From NCBI GenBank assembly GCA_036397995.1, contig DASWHX010000253.1, positions 1 through 46,523 on the forward strand: a stretch of 46,523 nucleotides of DNA. The letters run 5' to 3'. The notes under the pieces were generated by a model. The model searched no databases. It was given only the letters and a program-made list of their open reading frames with translations, and was not told where the DNA came from. The position numbers and the translations under genes are program-made. The number at the start of each line of letters is the position of its first letter. Positions within the stretch are counted from its first letter, which is position 1. The stretch is from DASWHX01 sp036397995 (GTDB taxonomy: Bacteria > Bacteroidota > Bacteroidia > Cytophagales > Cyclobacteriaceae). This document shows, piece by piece, positions 39,833 through 46,523 of the stretch.

Positions 39833-41494
39833 TCAATTGGATTGATTATTCATAAAAAGTTCCGGGTGAGATTCTTCAAAATCCGTTGCCTTTTGAAAAA
39901 TATACGCGGCTTCAAGGATTTTCCCATCATCAAATAAATTACCAATTAAAGTAACTGAAGTGGGATTACCCTTTTCATCAAATCCATCCGGAACTGATAT
40001 GGCAGGATGTCCGGTTAAATTCGTAATTATAGATTGCCTGCTCCTGAAAGTTGGTGCAATTATAAAATCATATTCCTTGATTACTTCATGAAATGCTTCC
40101 ATCAATTTCTTTCGATGCCGGTTCGCCTGAAGATATTCCACGGCAGGAATAAACCGGGATTGCCGAAGGGAATTGGCCCGTGATCCCCTGTCCTGTTCAA
40201 CCATTGTCCTGTCTTGATGCGACAAAACCAGTTCATCGAAAAATGCACCTGCTTCAGCCCGTAGGATTATATCAAATACCTGGTAAGGCTGGCCATCAGG
40301 AAGTTTAACTTCTTCAAGATTTGCTCCCAATAGTTTCAAAGTTTCCAGGGTTCTGTCTTTATTAGAGGAAACATCGCTGCTGTCACGTTCAAAATCTTCT
40401 TTAAGGTATCCAATTTTGTAACCGCCGAGATCGGTGGCCGGATTAAATATTAATGTAAATTGCCGGGTAGTTCTATCCCTTATATCTTCACCTTTAATCG
40501 CCTTTAAGACAATAGCACAATCAAGAGCGTGTCTGCAAATTGGACCTGCCTTATCCATACTCCAGGATAAAGCCATGCAGCCGTACCGGCTTACTGCACC
40601 AAAAGTTGGCCGCAAACCTGTGGCACCACACCGGGAAGAAGGTGAAATAATGGAACCTAATGTTTCGGTACCAATGGCAAAACCCACAAGACCAGCCGCA
40701 ACAGCTGCTCCCGCTCCCGCTGAAGAACCGGATGAACCTTGATTTAAATCCCAGGGATTCCGGGTTTTTCCTCCAAACCAGACGTCACCCCGCGCAAGGG
40801 CACCGGAAGTAAGTTTGGCGATCAAAACGGCTCCCGCGTGTTCTAATCTTTCAATTACCGCCGCTGTGATTTCAATTTGTTGCTCTTTGTAAGGAAAGGA
40901 TCCCCAGGTAGTGGGATATCCGGGATATGAGAACAAATCCTTGATTCCGTAAGGAATGCCATGCAAATATCCCCGGTATTTTCCATTGGCAATTTCTTCA
41001 TCCGCCCTGGCAGCTTGTTCAAGCGCAGTTTTCTCAGTTAAAGTTATCACAGCTTCCAGGGTATCGCCATACGTCTTCAGGCGTTCCAGGTAAATTCTTG
41101 TTAATTCGGATGATGTCATTTTCCCTGACTGGATGAGAGCCGCTAATTTATACACCGGTAAAAAAGCAATCCCGGCATCTGAACCTGGCAGCTCAACTTC
41201 TTCCATTTCTAAATGCAGAGAATCAGGCCCCGATTCAGGCATTACAAAACTGTCAGGCCGTGGATCAAATAATAATGGTGGAGCAATTTCATGATTTATC
41301 GTATATGTACGCATTGTATCATAACCTCTCCGGTTCCTCAAAAGATAAGAATACATGGTATCAATCTCCCATCCTTCAAACTGAAGTCCGATAATTTTTT
41401 GGGCTGATTGAACATCTTCTCTCGTAAATGGCTCCTTTTCCTGGGCACATGATAGCATTAAAATGATGGGGGAAAATATTAAGATTTGCTTCAT
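39833..41494 (-). CDS. Amidase-signature lipoprotein
   Basis: A 553-residue lipoprotein (signal ending LMLSC, Cys16). After an approximately 110-residue N-terminal region comes the amidase signature domain: Lys185 in GIPYGIKDLFSYPGYPTTWG, the Ser-rich loop NQGSSGSSAGAGAAVAAGLV (from 251) and the nucleophile Ser281 in IGTETLGSIISPSSRCGATG, giving the Ser-Ser-Lys triad. The end contains NLTGHPAISVPDGFDEKGNP. The SSGSSAGA rather than GGSSGGS form belongs to a distinct group of exported amidases that act on amides or aryl-amides at the cell surface; substrate is unknown. It faces a divergent acyloxyacyl hydrolase across 121 bp. Family is secure. Confidence 0.9.
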   Translation of the reverse strand: MKQILIFSPIILMLSCAQEKEPFTREDVQSAQKIIGLQFEGWEIDTMYSYLLRNRRGYDTMRTYTINHEIAPPLLFDPRPDSFVMPESGPDSLHLEMEEVELPGSDAGIAFLPVYKLAALIQSGKMTSSELTRIYLERLKTYGDTLEAVITLTEKTALEQAARADEEIANGKYRGYLHGIPYGIKDLFSYPGYPTTWGSFPYKEQQIEITAAVIERLEHAGAVLIAKLTSGALARGDVWFGGKTRNPWDLNQGSSGSSAGAGAAVAAGLVGFAIGTETLGSIISPSSRCGATGLRPTFGAVSRYGCMALSWSMDKAGPICRHALDCAIVLKAIKGEDIRDRTTRQFTLIFNPATDLGGYKIGYLKEDFERDSSDVSSNKDRTLETLKLLGANLEEVKLPDGQPYQVFDIILRAEAGAFFDELVLSHQDRTMVEQDRGSRANSLRQSRFIPAVEYLQANRHRKKLMEAFHEVIKEYDFIIAPTFRSRQSIITNLTGHPAISVPDGFDEKGNPTSVTLIGNLFDDGKILEAAYIFQKATDFEESHPELFMNNQSN

Positions 41495-41615
41495 TTCCGG
41501 GTGAATAATTGGTTACTTCCATATTAAGATTATTAATTGATGGATCAAAACCATTAATGTAATTGAGGTTAATAAGTTTATCTTTGAAATTTGACAATAC
41601 AAATTTCAGCTGGTT

Positions 41616-42752
41616 ATGGTTCAAAGGCATCTTGGTATTTCTGTTTGTTTAATACTACTGGTATACGCTTTTCGTTCAAATGGACAAGTTGAGCAACCAC
41701 ACAATGCTTTGGCAGCATCTTATCAGGCTGGCTATGTATTTGGAACCAATGGATTTCTCCGCGGAGAAAATCGCAAAAAAGAAGATATTAACTTTTACCA
41801 AAACGCTTCTTTTAAATTTGGTCGTCAAACGGACGGTAGCGAGTTGTGGCACCGGAGATACAATTTCCCGTTTTACGGCGCAGGTTTTCATGTCGCGGAC
41901 TACAATTCGCCGGATGAAATCGGGACTCCATTTACAGTTTTTGGATTTTGTTCATTTCCATTGCATAGATGGCAAAACCTGTCTTTGATTTATGATTTGG
42001 AGGTGGGGGTTTCTTTTAATTGGGAACCTTATAGCATTGAGCATAATCCATACAATGTGGTAATGGGGTCCAAAGGTCAAGGCTATGTCGGAATGGGTTT
42101 TTTCGCTGACTTTAAGCTAAGTAAGCGCTGGATAATGAATGCCGGAGTCCACTTTGCGCATTATTCAAATGGCGCGGTGAAACGACCTAACCTTGGCATC
42201 AACTCCATCTCTCCAAAAGTAATTTTGAGATACAATCTTTATGAGGATGTGATTAATTACGATCACCGGGACGTTCCGGAATTTGATTCTAATAATGAAT
42301 GGACAGTCTCACTCTATGCCGGCGAAAAGCAGATTATTACAGAAACTACCCTTGATTCTATTCTGAGGTTTAAGAGGGAAAAGCACCAGGTTTATGGTCT
42401 AACCACCAGTTATCACCGTAAGATAAGTTACAAGTCTAAGTTTGGAATTGGGACCAGTTTCAGTTATGATGGTTCAAATAACTCCCCTGACAGTGCATGG
42501 ACCGACAATCTTCAGTGGAGTATTTTTCCATCTTATGAACTTGACGTGGGTAAATTTACGATAATTATTCAGCCGGGATTTTACCTGGTCAGAACACAAA
42601 CCCTTTTCAATTCTGAGCGGTGGTATCAAAGAGTGGGGTTTAAGTATCATATACTTGAAAATCTTTTTGTCGGTGTAAATGTACGGGCATTTTATTTTTC
42701 TGCGGCTGACTATCTTGAATGGAACCTCGGGTACCGGCTTAATTGGCATTGA
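41616..42752 (+). CDS. Acyloxyacyl hydrolase (PagL-like lipid A deacylase)
   Basis: A 378-residue exported protein (signal about 5-23, ending SNGQ). The central part (about 90-215) is a PagL-type barrel: FGFCSFPLHRWQNLSLIYDL, VGMGFFADFKLSKRWIMNAG and VHFAHYSNGAVKRPNLGINS, in which H-Y-S with N and the downstream P-N-x-G-x-N correspond to the catalytic His-Ser of PagL (a 3-O-deacylase of lipid A). The C-terminal third (about 225-378) is a second beta-rich barrel-like segment ending NLGYRLNWH. It is longer than PagL (about 175 residues), as in Bacteroidota proteins annotated as acyloxyacyl hydrolase. It likely sits in the outer membrane. Confidence 0.83.
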   Translation: MVQRHLGISVCLILLVYAFRSNGQVEQPHNALAASYQAGYVFGTNGFLRGENRKKEDINFYQNASFKFGRQTDGSELWHRRYNFPFYGAGFHVADYNSPDEIGTPFTVFGFCSFPLHRWQNLSLIYDLEVGVSFNWEPYSIEHNPYNVVMGSKGQGYVGMGFFADFKLSKRWIMNAGVHFAHYSNGAVKRPNLGINSISPKVILRYNLYEDVINYDHRDVPEFDSNNEWTVSLYAGEKQIITETTLDSILRFKREKHQVYGLTTSYHRKISYKSKFGIGTSFSYDGSNNSPDSAWTDNLQWSIFPSYELDVGKFTIIIQPGFYLVRTQTLFNSERWYQRVGFKYHILENLFVGVNVRAFYFSAADYLEWNLGYRLNWH

Positions 42753-42776
42753 TTTTGGTTCAGCATTAATTAATGA

Positions 42777-43934
42777 TTATTGAGCAGTAGAGAATACGGA
42801 GGTTCCATCCTTTATCGTTACGGGAACTGCCTGCAATTTCAGGTTAAACTGTACTTTGTACCTTTTGGTAAGTTGCCCGACAAAATTTTCTGTTTCTGAA
42901 ATCTTTACAAGGTTCAGGGTACAACCTCCAAAACCACCACCTATCATTCTCGCGCCCAAAGCACCAAAACTCCGGGCTTCATCAACAAGAAAATCTAATT
43001 CTTCACAGCTTACATCATAATAGTTGCTCAATCCTCTGTGGGTCTCATACATCAACCCACCCAATTCATTGAGATTATCAGATTCCAAGGTTCGGATCGC
43101 CAGCTCCACGCGTTGCATTTCAGTTACCACATAATAGCACCGTTTGTATACTTCTTCAGCCATTTCATGTTTCACTTTTTTAAGTTGATCCATATCGCAA
43201 TCTCTCAGGCTCTCCATTATGCCGAATTTATTTCTCAAGATTTTCACTCCTTCATCACACTGTTCCCTTCTCTTATTGTAAGCTGATTCAGCCAGAGAAT
43301 GCTTCACTCCCGTATCAAGCAATACCAAACTGTAAGAACCAAGCGCAAGTTTGTGATAGGAGTAATCAAGAGATCGGCAATCAAGCCGGATAATGTGATC
43401 TTCTTTACCAAAAACATTCGCGAATTGATCCATGATTCCACATTTCGTCCCGACGTAGGTGTGTTCAGCGAGTTGACCCATTTTTGTTATTGATAGCAAA
43501 TCCAGATCAAGATTAAATAACTCTTTTAATGCAATTAGAAATCCGCACTCCATTGCTGCCGAGCTTGAAAGTCCGGCACCTAACGGAATGTCACCCCCGA
43601 AAACCGCGTTAAAATTGGTGAATTCGTATTTATTTTTGATTAATTGATCAATTACGCCCAAGACATAATTTGGCCAATCTTTCGCAGATCGCTCAATTTT
43701 ATCGAGCGAAAAACTGAACGTTTCCTCCAAATCAATTGCATAAATAGCAGATTCAGCATTATCGGATACGGCCACCCCAATCCAGATTGCTTTATCAATA
43801 GCCGCCGGCAAAACAATACCCTCATTATAATCAACATGTTCACCCAGTAAATTTATTCTGCCCGGCGACCTGATAATTATCGGTTCCTGATCATAAATCT
43901 CTCTGAATTTGTTAGAAATTAATTTGTGATTCAT
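42777..43934 (-). CDS. galK: Galactokinase
   Basis: A GHMP kinase that phosphorylates galactose at C1, first step of the Leloir pathway. It has 385 residues, typical for GalK. Signature GRINLLGEHVDYNEG at 25-39 is the galactokinase motif, the ATP-binding GHMP motif is GGDIPLGAGLSSSAAMECGF (around 113), and the C-terminal motif GALGARMIGGGFGGCTLNLV is intact, including CGIMDQFANVFG with the catalytic Asp. No other gal genes are in the window. The start codon is 21 bp from the repeat pair at 43955, so its promoter must lie in or beyond the repeat, or it is co-transcribed with phyH. Identity is secure. Confidence 0.96.
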   Translation of the reverse strand: MNHKLISNKFREIYDQEPIIIRSPGRINLLGEHVDYNEGIVLPAAIDKAIWIGVAVSDNAESAIYAIDLEETFSFSLDKIERSAKDWPNYVLGVIDQLIKNKYEFTNFNAVFGGDIPLGAGLSSSAAMECGFLIALKELFNLDLDLLSITKMGQLAEHTYVGTKCGIMDQFANVFGKEDHIIRLDCRSLDYSYHKLALGSYSLVLLDTGVKHSLAESAYNKRREQCDEGVKILRNKFGIMESLRDCDMDQLKKVKHEMAEEVYKRCYYVVTEMQRVELAIRTLESDNLNELGGLMYETHRGLSNYYDVSCEELDFLVDEARSFGALGARMIGGGFGGCTLNLVKISETENFVGQLTKRYKVQFNLKLQAVPVTIKDGTSVFSTAQ

Positions 43935-43954
43935 TTATGTAATGTATTAATTAA

Positions 43955-44142
43955 CATCAACGTGTGGCAACACTTCCACTTTTATTTTAGGTGATAATTT
44001 GATTGATTTTCAATGTCGGCAAAGTGTGGCAAACGTAAAAGGCCTATTAATGAATGTTACATCAAAGTGTGCCAACACTTCCACTTCTTATTTTAGGTGA
44101 AAATTTGATCAATCGGCAAAGTGTGGCACACGTAAAAGGCCT
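43955..44142. repeat. Palindromic intergenic repeat, locus B (two full units)
   Basis: Two tandem units, 43955-44045 and 44060-44142, fill nearly all of the 219-bp gap between galK and the phyH-like gene. Each runs CATCAA, GTGTGGCAACACTTCCACTT (unit 1) or GTGTGCCAACACTTCCACTT (unit 2), TATTTTAGGTGA, an AT-rich centre with TTTGAT, CGGCAAAGTGTGGC and ends GTAAAAGGCCT. They are the reverse complement in orientation of the units at 228-371. Unit 2 ends 11 bp from the stop codon of the phyH-like gene. The inverted ends can fold into a long hairpin and could act as a transcription terminator or mRNA stabiliser. Confidence 0.85.
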
Positions 44143-44153
44143 CAGCAACCGGA

Positions 44154-44963
44154 TTAAATAACAGGATTCATAGAACTGGCAGCAACTTCTCCCGGCTTTC
44201 TTCCGCCAAGCCATGCATCAAGATCTTTTTGCCTCCAGTCGTGATCAGGTTTAAGAATCCGGGTTCCTTCCGCATAGTAGATTATTGTCATTACTTCTCT
44301 TGTAGAATCTGTCTTATTCGGCGGAGCATTATGTAATGTCCATCCGGAATGAAAAGTAGCATCACCTGCTTTCAATTCCTGATATCGTGAAACTTCCAGG
44401 TTATTTTCCCGGATGTAATTGACAAAGAAGTCATCAGAGTCATCCGAAATTTCTTGGGCGATCAAATATCCTTGCTTATGTGAACCGGTAACAAATTGCA
44501 TAATACCCATTTCCAAAGTTAAATCTACCAGGGGCATCCACATGGTAATCGTTTTGTCGGTATCCAAAGGCCAGTAGAATTGATCCTGGTGCCAGGGTGT
44601 GTGCCCGCCGCCAGCCTCTTTAAATAACGCCTGGTCATGGTAAAGGCATACTCGCTCTACTCCCATTAATTTAGCCGCGACACTTCCAAATCTTTTTGCC
44701 AAAACAAATTTCTTAACGGTTTCATTTTCCAACCAAAGATTTTTGATCTGCAAAAAAGCTTTCCCATAAGTATCTCTTTCGCTCAACGGTCGTTTTTCTT
44801 CTTTGTTTCTTTCTACCGCTTCTCTTATCGCATTCCTGTAATAATATATCTCCGCGGAGTTGGCAAGTCGGTTAACCAAAATATAACCACAGTCGTTGTA
44901 AAATTTTTTTTGTTCCTCCGTTACCGGGTAAGGACTGTTTAAAGGAAAATCTTTCAAGGCCAC
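44154..44963 (-). CDS. Phytanoyl-CoA dioxygenase (PhyH)-family Fe(II)/2-oxoglutarate enzyme
   Basis: A 269-residue non-heme iron dioxygenase of the PhyH type. The metal-binding His-x-Asp is in GGHTPWHQDQFYWPLDTDK (WHQD), and the distal His is in DATFHSGWTLHNAPPNKTDS, followed by TREVMTIIYYAEGTRILKPD. Family members oxidise unactivated carbons in lipids, amino acids or natural products; this substrate is unknown. The start is a GTG (44961-44963). A -7 box TATATTTG stands 36 bp upstream (44999-45006), without a clear -33 TTG. It is 64 bp after the M20 peptidase gene on the same strand and 219 bp before galK. Family is secure. Confidence 0.88.
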   Translation of the reverse strand: MALKDFPLNSPYPVTEEQKKFYNDCGYILVNRLANSAEIYYYRNAIREAVERNKEEKRPLSERDTYGKAFLQIKNLWLENETVKKFVLAKRFGSVAAKLMGVERVCLYHDQALFKEAGGGHTPWHQDQFYWPLDTDKTITMWMPLVDLTLEMGIMQFVTGSHKQGYLIAQEISDDSDDFFVNYIRENNLEVSRYQELKAGDATFHSGWTLHNAPPNKTDSTREVMTIIYYAEGTRILKPDHDWRQKDLDAWLGGRKPGEVAASSMNPVI

Positions 44964-44998
44964 AATTCAATTTAAAAAGAAAACGTAAATCAATTGTT

Positions 44999-45006
44999 CA
45001 AATATA
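44999..45006 (-). promoter_or_regulatory. -7 promoter box of the phyH-like gene
   Basis: TATATTTG on the minus strand, a full TAnnTTTG match, 36 bp upstream of the GTG start. The -33 TTG is not evident. Confidence 0.4.
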
Positions 45007-45027
45007 TTTTCATAGTAACTAAAATGT

Positions 45028-46458
45028 TTATAATTCATTGCAATTTCTGATTAGTTGTACAAAAAACCTGACAATTTCATGGTAGTTATCAATAGTAATT
45101 GACTCATTGATACCATGAAATCCGGTTAGATTTTCCGGATTTATTCGCATGGGAAGAAACCGGTAAACATTATTGGTTATAGAGTAAAAATGCGTAGCAT
45201 CCGTTCCACCGCCAAGCAAACCTGGTGCAACAATCGTCTCGCCCAAACTCTGTTTTATTGTTTTTGCAATCAGTTCAAAAGCAGGTGATTCTATGGTTGA
45301 TACCGGAGAAGGATTTTTGGCTGAGCCATCTATTTCAATTGTGAAGCGATCATCATTAATAATATTCACTACATGCTCATGAATCAATTCAATATTTTCC
45401 CCCGGCAAAATCCTGAAATTCATAATTGCCCATGCTGTGGTGGGGATAACATTCGCTTTCATACCTCCCTGAATTATGGTTGGCGCGGTAGTAGTGTGTG
45501 CATTCATTGCCTTCGCCACCGTGCCTCCGAAAAGCCAGGGATTAGCAAAAACCACTTTTTGCAAAAATGGTAATTCGGGGCCCATATATTTCATTTGAGA
45601 ATTTATGGGTTCCACCAATTTATATTCAAATTGATTTTCTTCCAACCTGTTAATAGCCCGGGTTAACAATCCGATGGTGTTATCAACCGGCGGACTAGAT
45701 GAATGACCTCCGGAAGTGTTCACTGTTATCTTGAATGAAACAAAGCCTTTTTCTGCCACATTGATTAATGCCAGGGATTTGTCAATTCCTGACATCAACT
45801 TATCAACCACATAACCTCCTTCATCAATAACAAGCTCCGCTTTAACTCCTCTCGATTGCAATAATTTTGCAATCTCACCGGCGCCTTTTGGTCCACCTAC
45901 TTCTTCATCATGACCAAACGCCATATATATCGTTCTTGCCGGTTCGAATCCCTTTGATATTAAAAACTCGACCGCTTCCATAATCGCTATCAAACTCACC
46001 TTATCATCCATTGCTCCTCTTCCCCAAACCATTCCGTCTTTGATTTCTCCCTTAAAAGGATCAACTTCCCATTGGTCTAAAGTATTTTCATCTACCGGGA
46101 CCACATCCTGATGCGACATCAGAATAATTGGATTCAGCGCTTTGTTAGTTCCATCCCATTTATATAACAAGCTTTCATTTACTTTTTCCATTGGAATAAG
46201 CGAGTCAATTAACGGATAAGCCGATTTAAGAAATTTGTGAAAGGAATGGAATTCTGCGGTATCAAGTTTTGAAGTATCTTCATAGGAAACAGTTTTGAAT
46301 TTTATTGCTTCCGCAAGATTGTTCTCCGGGCTTTCCGGAATTTCAATAGTTACCTGATCAACAGTTATCTGCTTTGACTCAAAAGTAGATGTGTTTAACA
46401 TCAATATTATTAATACTGCCAACGACAGCAGTAAAAAGCCATATCCCAATTTTTTCAT
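45028..46458 (-). CDS. M20-family metallopeptidase (carboxypeptidase CPS1-like), membrane-anchored
   Basis: A 476-residue zinc peptidase with an N-terminal signal or anchor (about 4-23, GYGFLLLSLAVLIILMLNTS). Conserved M20 blocks: LMSHQDVVPVDENTLDQWEV (His and first Asp), GRGAMDDKVSLIAIMEAVEF, FGHDEEVGGPKGAGEIAKLL (catalytic Glu-Glu), VIDEGGYVVDKL with the second-zinc Asp-Glu, and the end GLLGGGTDATHFYSITNN. Dimerisation-domain text GGHSSSPPVDNTIGLLTRAI and GGMKANVIPTTAWAIMNFRI is typical of the yeast CPS1/PM20D1-like branch, which cleaves or forms N-acyl amino acids or dipeptides. It probably acts in the periplasm. Substrate unknown; family secure. Confidence 0.92.
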   Translation of the reverse strand: MKKLGYGFLLLSLAVLIILMLNTSTFESKQITVDQVTIEIPESPENNLAEAIKFKTVSYEDTSKLDTAEFHSFHKFLKSAYPLIDSLIPMEKVNESLLYKWDGTNKALNPIILMSHQDVVPVDENTLDQWEVDPFKGEIKDGMVWGRGAMDDKVSLIAIMEAVEFLISKGFEPARTIYMAFGHDEEVGGPKGAGEIAKLLQSRGVKAELVIDEGGYVVDKLMSGIDKSLALINVAEKGFVSFKITVNTSGGHSSSPPVDNTIGLLTRAINRLEENQFEYKLVEPINSQMKYMGPELPFLQKVVFANPWLFGGTVAKAMNAHTTTAPTIIQGGMKANVIPTTAWAIMNFRILPGENIELIHEHVVNIINDDRFTIEIDGSAKNPSPVSTIESPAFELIAKTIKQSLGETIVAPGLLGGGTDATHFYSITNNVYRFLPMRINPENLTGFHGINESITIDNYHEIVRFFVQLIRNCNEL

Positions 46459-46523
46459 GACACAATATTTTTTTGAAAAGTAGAAAAAATCCTCGTTCCA
46501 ATATTCAGATTTAATGAAATTTA

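Overview
The window looks like a chromosomal segment of a Bacteroidota bacterium, most likely of the order Cytophagales. Reasons: the first bases encode the end of a type IX secretion (T9SS) sorting domain; several genes are preceded by the Bacteroidota promoter (TTG, about 20 bp, TAnnTTTG) rather than sigma-70 boxes; gene order is typical of the phylum (rplM-rpsI-rpsB-tsf; pheT-coiled coil-zapA-rny); and paired ABC-type permeases with two FtsX modules are abundant. The exact genus cannot be told from the sequence alone.

Layout. 1-2950 is an accessory patch: the T9SS tail, a palindromic repeat pair, a lone XRE repressor with two matching operator-like palindromes, a decayed stretch full of short hairpins, a YciI-like lipoprotein, a VOC/glyoxalase protein flanked by two attC-like imperfect hairpins in opposite orientation, and a fragment of a CPBP membrane protease cut by a palindrome. 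2956-5640 is the ribosomal operon (L13, S9, S2, EF-Ts) on the minus strand with a recognisable promoter and two terminators. 5664-11203 is a tight six-gene minus-strand operon: outer-membrane barrel-like protein, HELTH aminopeptidase, DUF3108 protein, PhoB-like regulator, PhoR-like kinase, RluA-type pseudouridine synthase. 11329-25159 is housekeeping: recA, an ABC permease, queA, ispD, a DUF2795 protein, EttA-type ABC-F, a phospholipase C/S1-P1-like enzyme, rpsT, radC, DUF1684, pheT, a ZapB-like coiled coil, zapA and rny.

25485-33847 is more variable: a tiny Cys-rich lipoprotein, a 7TMR-DISM histidine kinase whose stop overlaps that of a convergent single-domain response regulator, a pirin, a small membrane protein, ArfB, and then a likely functional module: an NRAMP-fold transporter with altered metal-binding motifs followed by pxpA-pxpB-pxpC (5-oxoprolinase). 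33968-38968 holds two tandem large ABC-type permeases without an ATPase. 39022-46458 holds a TauE/SafE transporter, a lipoprotein amidase, a PagL-like acyloxyacyl hydrolase, galactokinase, a second copy of the palindromic repeat pair, a phytanoyl-CoA dioxygenase-like protein and an M20 peptidase.

The observations most worth following are the inverted-repeat family present as pairs at both ends of the window in opposite orientation, the NRAMP-like/PxpABC cluster (a transporter that probably does not carry the usual Mn/Fe substrate, and whose 5' end seems to lack a start codon), the hairpin-flanked VOC cassette, and the paired XRE operators.
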